Origin: Segatella cerevisiae
GTDB lineage: Bacteria > Bacteroidota > Bacteroidia > Bacteroidales > Bacteroidaceae
Length of the DNA stretch: 64,000 nt
Assembly: GCF_024054555.1 (NCBI RefSeq)
Contig: NZ_JAMXLY010000003.1
Span: 1-64,000 of the forward strand
Direction: 5' to 3'
Shown here: positions 53,949-62,785 of the stretch, piece after piece
Position numbering within the stretch: position 1 is the stretch's first letter
Layout: each line of letters begins with the position of its first letter
The notes under the pieces: generated by a model
The model's database searches: none
The model's input: the letters and a program-made list of their open reading frames with translations, nothing else
What the model was told of the DNA's origin: nothing
Program-made: the position numbers and the translations under genes

Positions 53949-55295
53949 ATGATGACTACCTTGATATTATTTGAATTCCTTATCGTACTGCTCTTCATAT
54001 TTATTGGAGCAAGGACAGGCAGTATAGGTCTCGGAATTTATGGTATGGTCGGAACATTTATCCTCGTTTTTGTATTCGGCCTCAAACCCGGAACACCTCC
54101 TATAGATGTCATGCTGATTATCGTCAGTGTCATCTGTGCAGCTGCGTCACTGCAAGCTACCGGAGGTATTGAATACTTGGTAGGATTAGCGGCAAAATTT
54201 CTCAGGAACCATCCCAGTCATATCACCTTTTACGGTCCCCTTTGCACTTGGCTCATGTGTCTGGTCTGTGGCACTGCCCACACCTCCTATTCTCTTCTGC
54301 CGATTATATCAGAGATCGCCACGAATGAGAAGATACGTCCGGAGCGTCCTCTCAGTGTCGCTACCATAGCTGCTTCATTGGGGATCACAGGAAGCCCGGT
54401 ATCCGCTGCAACAGCAGCCCTACTGAGTTCAGAACTATTGGGAAGCAGGGGTATCCAACTCAAGGATATCATGCTGATCTGCCTTCCTGCATCTTTCATC
54501 GCCATTCTCATTGCAGCCTTCGTGGAAAATTTTGTAGGAAAAGACCTGGAAGATGATCCCGAATACCAACGGCGCATAAAAGAAGGTCTCATCAACCCCG
54601 AGGAAGACAAGAAAAAGATGGAGAAGATAAAGTTCAACCCCAATCCACGTGCAAAGTGGGCTACACTAGTATTTTTTGTAGGTGTCTTTTTGGTAGTATT
54701 ATTTGGATTAGTCCCCTCTCTGAGACCGCATTTTATGATCAACGGAGTTTCAACTCCTGTGGAGATGTCTCAAACCATCGAAATGGTCATGATGTCCATC
54801 TCTGCACTCATCCTCATTGTCAGTAAGGCTAAACCACAAAAGGCCGTTCAAGGAAACATATTCGCCGCAGGTATGAACGCAATGGTTTCCATTTTTGGTG
54901 TAGCATGGATGGGAGACACCTTTTTCAATGGCAATATCGGATTCTTCAAAACTCATATCGCAAGTATAGCAACACAATACCCCTTCCTATTTGCCATAGC
55001 CCTGTTTATCATGTCTATCATGCTTTTCTCTCAAGCAGCGACAGTCCGCACACTCTATCCACTTGGACTGGCACTGGGAATCAGTCCTTTGGCATTAGTA
55101 GCCATGTTCCCGGCCGTCAACGGCTATTTCTTCTTCCCTAATTATCCGACTGAGGTCGCAGCCATCAATTTTGACCGTACGGGTACGACACATATCGGGA
55201 AATGGGTCATCAACCATTCTTTCCAGTTGCCCGGATTCATCACAACGGTTGTGGCCATCGGAATAGGGTTGCTGGTCATACACCTCTTCTATTAG
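53949..55295 (+). CDS. dcuB: anaerobic C4-dicarboxylate transporter (Dcu family)
   Basis: 448 residues, polytopic. DcuA/DcuB-type carriers exchange aspartate, fumarate and succinate under anaerobic conditions. Family features include GGIEYLVGLAAKFLRNHP near 73 and VCGTAHTSYSLLPII near 99. The hydrophilic loop near 200-235 is also normal. First gene of a plus-strand run with asparaginase, a porin and aspartate ammonia-lyase, so aspartate uptake with succinate export is the likely job. DcuA and DcuB cannot be separated by eye. Confidence 0.92.
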   Translation: MMTTLILFEFLIVLLFIFIGARTGSIGLGIYGMVGTFILVFVFGLKPGTPPIDVMLIIVSVICAAASLQATGGIEYLVGLAAKFLRNHPSHITFYGPLCTWLMCLVCGTAHTSYSLLPIISEIATNEKIRPERPLSVATIAASLGITGSPVSAATAALLSSELLGSRGIQLKDIMLICLPASFIAILIAAFVENFVGKDLEDDPEYQRRIKEGLINPEEDKKKMEKIKFNPNPRAKWATLVFFVGVFLVVLFGLVPSLRPHFMINGVSTPVEMSQTIEMVMMSISALILIVSKAKPQKAVQGNIFAAGMNAMVSIFGVAWMGDTFFNGNIGFFKTHIASIATQYPFLFAIALFIMSIMLFSQAATVRTLYPLGLALGISPLALVAMFPAVNGYFFFPNYPTEVAAINFDRTGTTHIGKWVINHSFQLPGFITTVVAIGIGLLVIHLFY

Positions 55296-55373
55296 AGATG
55301 AGATCGGGAGAACCACAACTGGAAAAATAATAATAGTCACAGAAATTCAACATTCAAATATAAAAAAATCATT

Positions 55374-56423
55374 ATGAAAGAAATACGCAGTATCATTTTA
55401 CTTTGCATCCTATTAGTGAGTGCAACACTTTATGCCAAACCAAAGATCCGCATCATTGCTACCGGGGGTACGATAGCTGGTGTATCGACCTCTTCTGCCT
55501 CCTCAGCATATACTGCCGGACAAGTGGGCATCCAGACTCTCATCGATGCCGTACCACAGATCAAAGACCTGGCAGACGTCAGCGGTGAACAACTGGTCAA
55601 CATCGGGTCACAAGACATGAACGATCAGGTGTGGCTCAAACTCGCCAACCGCATCAACCAACTCTTGAATCAGGAAGGTTATGACGGTGTCCTTGTCACA
55701 CACGGTACAGATACCATGGAAGAGACCGCATATTTCCTTGCCCTGACCGTACATTCAGACAAGCCTGTCATCCTGGCTGGCTCCATGAGACCTTCCACAG
55801 CTATCAGTGCCGACGGTCCTGCCAACATTTACAATGCTGTCGCAGCGATCTGCACTCCCGAGTCTCATAATCGTGGTGTCATGGTCTGCATGAACAACCA
55901 ACTCTTCGACGCCAAATCAGTTCTCAAGACCCACACGACTGACTGCGCGACATTCAAAGGCGGCATTGCCGGAGAAGAAGGCTATGTCTATAACGGCAAA
56001 GCCTATTATCTCTACAAACCTGAATTCAAACAAGGCACTGCTTCCGAATTCAGTGTAGAGGGAATGAAAGAACTTCCTAAAGTAGGTATCGTCTACGGTT
56101 ATGCCAACTGTTCCCCTCTGCCAATACAGGCATTCGTCAATGCCAAATTTGACGGTATCATCGTGGCAGGTGTCGGTGACGGCAATTTCTACAAGGATGT
56201 TTTCGATGTTGCTGTAAAAGCCCAGGGCAATGGCATTCAGATCGTCCGCTCAAGCCGCGTGCCGACAGGTCCTACTAATCTGAATGGTGAAGTGGATGAT
56301 GCAAAATACCATTTTGTAGCTTCGCTCAACCTGAACCCTCAAAAAGCCAGAGTCCTTCTGATGCTGGCCCTCACCAAAACTCATGACTGGCAGCAAATAC
56401 AAAAATATTTCCAGGAATACTAA
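55374..56423 (+). CDS. ansB: type II L-asparaginase, periplasmic
   Basis: 349 residues with a signal peptide (about 1-21). Hydrolyses asparagine to aspartate and ammonia in the periplasm. The nucleophile Thr33 lies in IIATGGTIAG; the second active-site segment VLVTHGTDTMEET has Thr112 and Asp113; LAGSMRPSTAISADGP carries the Lys/Asp region. The signal peptide identifies the type II enzyme. Its product can enter through the Dcu transporter encoded upstream. Confidence 0.95.
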   Translation: MKEIRSIILLCILLVSATLYAKPKIRIIATGGTIAGVSTSSASSAYTAGQVGIQTLIDAVPQIKDLADVSGEQLVNIGSQDMNDQVWLKLANRINQLLNQEGYDGVLVTHGTDTMEETAYFLALTVHSDKPVILAGSMRPSTAISADGPANIYNAVAAICTPESHNRGVMVCMNNQLFDAKSVLKTHTTDCATFKGGIAGEEGYVYNGKAYYLYKPEFKQGTASEFSVEGMKELPKVGIVYGYANCSPLPIQAFVNAKFDGIIVAGVGDGNFYKDVFDVAVKAQGNGIQIVRSSRVPTGPTNLNGEVDDAKYHFVASLNLNPQKARVLLMLALTKTHDWQQIQKYFQEY

Positions 56424-56435
56424 ATCTTATATACA

Positions 56436-57644
56436 ATGAAGAAACAAATTCTTTTATTCTGTCTGGGACTTACACTCAGCTCCACTACCCTTTATGCACA
56501 AGGCGACAATACCGGGTATGGCGGCAACGAGAACGGCGACTATGAATCATTAGCTCATCGGGTCCTCAATTTGGAAAAAAAGAATGACATGTTCAATGTC
56601 TACTTCAACTACTCCTACAGTTTTCAGGAAGAGCGCGATGCCGACAAGCAATGGGGTTCCCATTTTGCCGACAAACAACTCCGACTGGAGATTAAGGGTA
56701 ACCTGACCGACCATCTGTACTACCGTTTCCGCCACCGGCTGAACAAATCGACTGATGCACAAAGTCAGGATAATTTCGCAAAGGCTACAGATATCATGAT
56801 GGCCGGCTATCGCTTCAATCCTAAAATAAGTGTAGAAGCAGGAAAGATGTGTCAGATATGGGGTGGATTCGAATTTGATGAGAATCCGATGTACATCTAT
56901 CAGTACTCTGACATGGTAGACAATATGGACAACTTCATGGCCGGTGTTGTCGTCAACTACAACCCGCTGCCTTCTCAAACCTTTTCTGCTGAAATCAGCA
57001 ATGCCTATAATGGCAAGTTTGCTGACGAATATGGCACAGAGGCAAAGAGTGTAGGCAGATCGTTGGATGATGTCTCTCCTCTGACCAAAGCCAAGAATCC
57101 ACTGACTTACATCGTCAATTGGAACGGAAATTTCTTCGGAGACAAACTCCAGACGAAATGGTCATGGGGTATCCAAACGCAAGCGCAACATAAATACAGC
57201 CGTATGCTCGTTCTCGGTCAGAAGTTGAATCTCCCGACCGTACAATGGTATGTGGACTATATGGGAGCCTTCGACGGACTCGACCGTTTGAAAATAGCCT
57301 CAACTGATTTGGCAAGTTCTCTGAAACCTGGCACTTACTTCAGTGATGTCCACTATAATTCCTTCATATCAAAGGTCAATTGGCAATTCACTCCTCGATG
57401 GAACTTTATGGCTGAAGGTACTTACGAAACCGCAAGTGTACAGCATATCGAGAAATTGAAGAACTACAAAAAGAGTATCGGTTACATCGGTTCCATCGAG
57501 TACTATCCCCTCAAGAAGCAGGACCTCAGGGTTTTCCTGGCCTATGTCGGGCACAACAATGATTTCAGTCATAAATGTGACTTGCATAGTTACAGTACGA
57601 GTCGCATAGAACTGGGATTCATGTACAGAATCAAAGCCTTCTAA
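56436..57644 (+). CDS. outer membrane porin (OprO/OprP-like)
   Basis: 402 residues with a signal peptide (1-21, ending TLYAQ). A short coiled-coil-like segment (SLAHRVLNLEKKN) precedes a beta-barrel pattern ending IELGFMYRIKAF, with the C-terminal Phe typical of outer-membrane proteins. It resembles the phosphate-selective porin O/P group. Only 12 bases after ansB and 84 before aspA, so it probably admits asparagine, aspartate or dicarboxylates (inference from context). Confidence 0.8.
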   Translation: MKKQILLFCLGLTLSSTTLYAQGDNTGYGGNENGDYESLAHRVLNLEKKNDMFNVYFNYSYSFQEERDADKQWGSHFADKQLRLEIKGNLTDHLYYRFRHRLNKSTDAQSQDNFAKATDIMMAGYRFNPKISVEAGKMCQIWGGFEFDENPMYIYQYSDMVDNMDNFMAGVVVNYNPLPSQTFSAEISNAYNGKFADEYGTEAKSVGRSLDDVSPLTKAKNPLTYIVNWNGNFFGDKLQTKWSWGIQTQAQHKYSRMLVLGQKLNLPTVQWYVDYMGAFDGLDRLKIASTDLASSLKPGTYFSDVHYNSFISKVNWQFTPRWNFMAEGTYETASVQHIEKLKNYKKSIGYIGSIEYYPLKKQDLRVFLAYVGHNNDFSHKCDLHSYSTSRIELGFMYRIKAF

Positions 57645-57728
57645 AGACTTCATTATTAAATATAAATACAAGTGAAGATCTGCCACAAACTGACGATTCA
57701 CACTTCCAATCATTAAATATTATCAATT

Positions 57729-59147
57729 ATGTCAGAAGAAAAGAAATTCAGAATCGAATCTGATTTGCTGGGTGAACTGAAGATCCCCGCAGATGCTTAT
57801 TATGGCGTCCAAACACAACGTGCTCTCAACAACTACCATATCTCCCGTAAGAAAATGCGCGATTACCCAGACTATGTCATCGCTATCGCCTATGTCAAAC
57901 TGGCTGCCGTCAAGACCAATATCAGTCTGGGAGTTGTCAAAGGTAAGGTTGGGGCTGCCATTGAGGCTGCCTGCCGTGAGATCATCGATGGGAAACTCCA
58001 TGACCAGTTCCCCATTGATATGATGCAGGGCGGTGCAGGTACCTCGGTCAACATGAATGCGAACGAGGTGATCGCCAACCGCGCACTGGAAATCCTCGGA
58101 CACCAAAAAGGAGAATACCAGTATTGTGACCCGCACGATCAGGTCAATTGCGGACAGTCTACAAACGACGTCTATCCGACAACGATCCGCTATGCCCTGA
58201 TCAGGATGAACAAAAACCTGATCGGGAGTTTGACGAAACTGATCGGTGCCTTCAAGGCAAAAGGCAAGGAGTTCTCCGATGTACTGAAGATGGGGCGTAC
58301 CCAGTTGCAGGATGCCGTTCCGATGACTGTCGGTCAGGAGTTCAACGCTTACGGTGACAACCTGGAAGAGGAAGTCCTCAACCTGGACCGCAACGTCAAA
58401 CTCTTACATGAGATCAACATGGGTGGAACAGCTATCGGCACCGGATTGAATGCAGTTCCTGGATTCGCCAAACTCTGTGCCGAAAACCTGACAGCTCTGA
58501 CCGGTGAAACTTTCATTTCTTCACCGGACTTGGTGGAGGCAACACCGGATACGGGGGCTTACGTCAGTATGTCTGGTTCTCTGAAACGACTGGCTATCAA
58601 ACTCTCCAAAATCTGCAATGACCTGCGCCTGATGGCTTCAGGTCCTCGTTGCGGACTCAATGAGATCAATCTTCCGCCAATGGCACCGGGGTCAAGTATC
58701 ATGCCCGGTAAAGTCAATCCCGTGATTCCAGAGGTAACTAATCAGACCTGTTTCAAGGTGATCGGCAACGATACTACTGTAAATTTCGCAGCAGAAGCAG
58801 GACAGCTGGAGTTAAACGTCATGGAACCGGTCATTGCAGAAAGTCTCTTCGAGAGTCTGTGGTGGTTGCACAATGCAATAGATACCTTGATCGAGAAATG
58901 TATCAACGGGATTACCGTCAATAAGGATCATTGCTACAACATGGTCAAGAATTCTATCGGAATCGTCACTGCCCTTAACCCTTACATCGGTTATGACAAC
59001 AGTACGGCTGTAGCTAAAGAGGCTTTACAGACCAACCGTTCCGTCTATGACATCGTATTGGAGAAAGGATTGATGAAACAGGAAGAACTGGATGCTGCCC
59101 TCGATCCGAAAAACATGCTGAAATCTCACCGTTTCAATAAGAATTGA
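57729..59147 (+). CDS. aspA: aspartate ammonia-lyase
   Basis: 472 residues. Cytoplasmic; converts aspartate to fumarate and ammonia. The fumarase/aspartase signature GSSIMPGKVNP (321-331) carries the catalytic Ser; GTSVNMNANEV near 101 and QLQDAVPMTVGQEF near 192 are family motifs, and the C-terminal length matches AspA rather than fumarase C. Last gene of the operon: asparagine is turned to fumarate, which can serve as electron acceptor. Confidence 0.95.
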   Translation: MSEEKKFRIESDLLGELKIPADAYYGVQTQRALNNYHISRKKMRDYPDYVIAIAYVKLAAVKTNISLGVVKGKVGAAIEAACREIIDGKLHDQFPIDMMQGGAGTSVNMNANEVIANRALEILGHQKGEYQYCDPHDQVNCGQSTNDVYPTTIRYALIRMNKNLIGSLTKLIGAFKAKGKEFSDVLKMGRTQLQDAVPMTVGQEFNAYGDNLEEEVLNLDRNVKLLHEINMGGTAIGTGLNAVPGFAKLCAENLTALTGETFISSPDLVEATPDTGAYVSMSGSLKRLAIKLSKICNDLRLMASGPRCGLNEINLPPMAPGSSIMPGKVNPVIPEVTNQTCFKVIGNDTTVNFAAEAGQLELNVMEPVIAESLFESLWWLHNAIDTLIEKCINGITVNKDHCYNMVKNSIGIVTALNPYIGYDNSTAVAKEALQTNRSVYDIVLEKGLMKQEELDAALDPKNMLKSHRFNKN

Positions 59148-59181
59148 TTTAGACCTAATTAGGCTTTTTAATACAATCCAA

Positions 59182-59222
59182 AAAGGATAGTATTCGTGAT
59201 GAATGCTATCCTTTGTTATTTT
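59182..59222. terminator. bidirectional terminator between aspA and GH2 gene
   Basis: AAAGGATAG (59182-59190) pairs with CTATCCTTT (59206-59214), extended by TATTC/GAAT, with A-rich and T-rich flanks. It can serve both converging operons. Confidence 0.85.
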
Positions 59223-59260
59223 CATCAGGTAAGAGACGCCTCTCTTAGCTGATCTTGTAG

Positions 59261-61657
59261 TCAATCGTTACGAATTGCAATCTGTTTTGACATACCCTTG
59301 TTATCCGAAACAGTCAACTGAATGATTCCCTTTTCCTTTCCACCCCGAACGATCACGACCAACTGGCCATGAAAGAGTTTCATCCGAGGTTGTTTGAAGG
59401 ATTCCAAAGAAGTCGGATCACCATTGCAGACAGCCTCAAAAGTTCCGGGACCGGTCACATTGAAGGACAGTTCTCTATCGTCCTCAGGACATGCCGTGCC
59501 GGATTTGTCGACCATGGAAACTGTAATGAAGGACAGATCCTCCTCATTGGCAGTAAGAGTGTCTCTGTCGGGGGTCAGGATGAGATGATCTGGCGTTTCT
59601 GCCGTACGGATAGTCTCCTGACCTGCAACTTTCCCGTCTTTATCATACACGACGACCTTCAACTCACCAGGTTCATAAACCACCTGATTCCATCTCAAAC
59701 GATAACGGTCATAAAGCGATTTGGGATTCTTCTTGATCCTCCCCTGACTCTTCCCATTGACAAAAAGTTCAGCCTCATCATAATCCGTATAGCAGTATAC
59801 CGGTGTGATCTTTCCTTCGCGTCCCGGCCATGTCCAGTGAGGCAGCAGGTGGATGGTATGCTCATGCGTATTCCAGACACTACGGTAAAGGTAATAGACA
59901 TCTTTAGGCAGACCGGCGAGATCGCATATTCCAAAATAACTGCTGCGGGAAGGCCAATAAGTATCATACGGTGTAGGTTCTCCGAGATAGTCAAACCCCG
60001 ACCACACAAATTGCCCGATCGTGTAGGGTTTGTCATCCTGCACTTCAAAGTCAACATCAGGCAGATTACTCCAAGAACAGTACTCCGTATCATAACTGGA
60101 GCATTGGCCGTCAGGATAAGTCAGGTGATCAGAGAAGACAACAGGAAACTTATATACACCACGGCTACTCACGGTAGAAGCGGTCTCGGAACCTAAAAGA
60201 AATCCCTGTGGCAACTGACTGATATTCTTATCATACTTAAAAACTCGATAATTGAAGCTTGGAACATCAAGAGACTGTGCGAAACCTGATCTCAGGGCAT
60301 CTTCAGCCCTGTCCAGTCCCTGAGTAACCGGTCGTGTCGGATCAAGACGATGGCAGATCCCCTCCAGCCGTTTTGTGATCTCCACTCCCAAAGCACTTCC
60401 CTGCTCCGGAATTTCATTCCCTATACTATACATGACGAGCGAAGGGTGGTTACGATGATTCAACACTAAATTCGTAATATCCTTGTCTGCCCAATCCTTG
60501 AAGAAACGGGAGTAGCCGTTTTTACATTTCGGGTAGATCCACATGTCAAAACTCTCGGCCATCACCATCATCCCCAAAGAGTCATACACTTCCATCTGCA
60601 TTGTAGAAGGCATATTATGAGACGTGCGGATGGCATCACAACCCATATCTTTCAGGATCTTCACTTGCCTGATCAAAGCCGCCTTATTCACTGCCGCCCC
60701 CAAAGGACCGAGATCATGATGCAGGCAAACGCCCTTGAACTTACGGCTCTGCCCATTCAACACAAATCCTCGCTCTTTCGAGAAAGAGATGGTTCGGATG
60801 CCCACCTTATCGACTCGTCGGTCAATCAACTGTCCCTTATGGTAGAGGCACTCCTCCAATTGGTATAAGTCTGGTGTTTCAGGAGACCATAACTTCGGGT
60901 TCCTAACTTGCAGCAAAGCTTCAGCCTTTCCTGAAGCCGATAGAGGTTGACTCATGGCAGCAACCTTTTCTCCCAAAAGATCCGAGAGCGTCAGGCGCAA
61001 TTCATACTGTTCACCTTTTCCTACTCCGGTAACTTCAGCAGAGACAGCAACCTCAGCATTGGCGGAATCGGCTTTCAAAGTTCGGATGAATGTTTTCCAC
61101 CGATCCAGGTAAGTATCACCTGTCATCATGAGGGTAACCGGTCTGTAAAGACCACCTCCGGGATACCAGCGACTGCTCTCAGGCAGGTTTTGCAAATGGA
61201 CCTCGAGTTGATTAGGCCGTCCGTCATGGAAGATATACGGTGTCACGTCTACCCTGAAAGCATTATAGCCATAGGCCCAATATCCGGCCTGATGTCCATT
61301 GACCTTTACCACAGGCTCGCTCATAGCGCCATCGAAATGCAGCACGGCATGGCGGTATGTGGCAGGGACCGAGAAAGTCCGCTTGTAATACCCTTCGCCA
61401 ATCCAAGGCAAAGCCCCGGAACGACCGGACTTCTCAGACTTCTCAGTTTCACCATTTTGGGTAATGGCTACGAGTTGCAGATCCCATTTCTTGTCAAAAG
61501 GACCGGCTATAGCCCAATCATGCGGGACACTCACCTTCTCCCAATTCTTGCCATCTCGGCTGAACAGCCAGCCGTCGGTGAGAAATTCTTCTTTCCTCAC
61601 TTGGGCTGCAGCCGCCAAAGAACAAAGCAGTAAAATAGACAGTAATCTAATCTTCAT
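59261..61657 (-). CDS. GH2 beta-galactosidase, secreted
   Basis: 798 residues with a signal peptide (1-18, ending AAAAQ). Retaining GH2 enzyme: sugar-binding jelly-roll (about 25-170), immunoglobulin-like domain, then a TIM barrel with the acid/base Glu415 (SIGNEIPEQG) and nucleophile Glu491 (GSETAST), and a C-terminal Ig-like part (LYDRYRLRW near 650). It lies after the GH53 gene in a galactan locus, the order of the B. thetaiotaomicron pectic-galactan locus, so it probably splits galacto-oligosaccharides made by GH53. The specificity is inferred. Confidence 0.92.
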   Translation of the reverse strand: MKIRLLSILLLCSLAAAAQVRKEEFLTDGWLFSRDGKNWEKVSVPHDWAIAGPFDKKWDLQLVAITQNGETEKSEKSGRSGALPWIGEGYYKRTFSVPATYRHAVLHFDGAMSEPVVKVNGHQAGYWAYGYNAFRVDVTPYIFHDGRPNQLEVHLQNLPESSRWYPGGGLYRPVTLMMTGDTYLDRWKTFIRTLKADSANAEVAVSAEVTGVGKGEQYELRLTLSDLLGEKVAAMSQPLSASGKAEALLQVRNPKLWSPETPDLYQLEECLYHKGQLIDRRVDKVGIRTISFSKERGFVLNGQSRKFKGVCLHHDLGPLGAAVNKAALIRQVKILKDMGCDAIRTSHNMPSTMQMEVYDSLGMMVMAESFDMWIYPKCKNGYSRFFKDWADKDITNLVLNHRNHPSLVMYSIGNEIPEQGSALGVEITKRLEGICHRLDPTRPVTQGLDRAEDALRSGFAQSLDVPSFNYRVFKYDKNISQLPQGFLLGSETASTVSSRGVYKFPVVFSDHLTYPDGQCSSYDTEYCSWSNLPDVDFEVQDDKPYTIGQFVWSGFDYLGEPTPYDTYWPSRSSYFGICDLAGLPKDVYYLYRSVWNTHEHTIHLLPHWTWPGREGKITPVYCYTDYDEAELFVNGKSQGRIKKNPKSLYDRYRLRWNQVVYEPGELKVVVYDKDGKVAGQETIRTAETPDHLILTPDRDTLTANEEDLSFITVSMVDKSGTACPEDDRELSFNVTGPGTFEAVCNGDPTSLESFKQPRMKLFHGQLVVIVRGGKEKGIIQLTVSDNKGMSKQIAIRND

Positions 61658-61729
61658 GATCTCTAAAATACATTGATCTTAATTCTTACACGAGGTGACA
61701 ACTGAATGCTGTACAGTTTCAGACCTCAT

Positions 61730-62770
61730 TCATTTCGTGCCGAAGACATCCAGAGCAGACGTTGGTCTCCCGCTATTGTCAAAGGTGCCTTTGGTATACC
61801 CGTTCCATCCGTTGTAACATTCAGGTTCCCAATAGAAGACACCCAGACAACAGTCGAGTGCGCGGGCACCGGTGACCAGTTGTGTCATAAAGTCCTTGGC
61901 ATAAGTTGCATCCCATGACGTCCCCGTCTCACAGACCATGATTTTACTGCCATAGCGCTTGTTCAGGGTGGTCATGTTAGCAAGGCAATCCGTGACAGCC
62001 TGTTGCCAGTTCGTGTCGTCCGGGTAGAGAGACATCCCGATAACATCCCACTTTGCACCGTCATTCTTCAGTCCGTCAAACAGCCAAGTATAATAACTCA
62101 GGATGTTGCCCCCGTCAATATGTACGATCACCTTTGCGTCAGGATACACGCTCTTGACGGCATCATATCCGGCAGTGACAAGTTGGGAGAAATTCTTGGT
62201 ATTCCCGTCAGAAACTTGTCCAACAGGCCATAGCATACCCGTGCGCGTCTCATTGCCGACCTGAACCCATTCCACAGAATCAATACCATGATCTTTCAAA
62301 GTCTGGAGAACGTCTTTCGTGTGATCAGCCACTGCCTGTTTCAACTCGTCAAGGTCATAATCTTTCCAAGCCGCAGGGGTAGTCTGGCTTCCTGGATCTG
62401 CCCATGTATCAGAATAATGGAAATCGATCATCAACCGGAGACCAAGGTTTTTGGCACGAATGGCTTTCACCAGGACATCCTGCTTGTTGCACCATCCGTC
62501 TGTAGGGTTGACCCAAACCCTCAGACGAATCGCGTTGACACCCATATCGCGAAGCAAACTCATACATTCTGTCTCACGACCGTTCTTATCATAAAATTTA
62601 TCTCCTGAAGCCTCCATCTGTGTCAGCCAACTCACATCCGCACCTTTGGCAAAGCCACTCATATCATAGGTTTTGGCTGTTTGCGGTACGGTGTCGTCAT
62701 CACTGCTACAAGAAAACAATGCGGAGGTGGCAAGGCACAACAACAATAATTTGAAAAATATATGTTTCAT
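61730..62770 (-). CDS. GH53 endo-beta-1,4-galactanase, surface lipoprotein
   Basis: 346 residues. A lipoprotein signal (lipobox ending Cys21, followed by SSDDD, which favours surface export in Bacteroidetes) precedes a GH53 barrel. The acid/base Glu174 is in VGNETRTGMLWP and the nucleophile Glu281 in MVCETGTSWD. It cleaves the beta-1,4-galactan side chains of pectin (type I arabinogalactan). It lies 15 bases after the SusE-like gene and 72 before the GH2 gene. Confidence 0.95.
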   Translation of the reverse strand: MKHIFFKLLLLCLATSALFSCSSDDDTVPQTAKTYDMSGFAKGADVSWLTQMEASGDKFYDKNGRETECMSLLRDMGVNAIRLRVWVNPTDGWCNKQDVLVKAIRAKNLGLRLMIDFHYSDTWADPGSQTTPAAWKDYDLDELKQAVADHTKDVLQTLKDHGIDSVEWVQVGNETRTGMLWPVGQVSDGNTKNFSQLVTAGYDAVKSVYPDAKVIVHIDGGNILSYYTWLFDGLKNDGAKWDVIGMSLYPDDTNWQQAVTDCLANMTTLNKRYGSKIMVCETGTSWDATYAKDFMTQLVTGARALDCCLGVFYWEPECYNGWNGYTKGTFDNSGRPTSALDVFGTK

Positions 62771-62785
62771 CTGATTACCCTTTCA

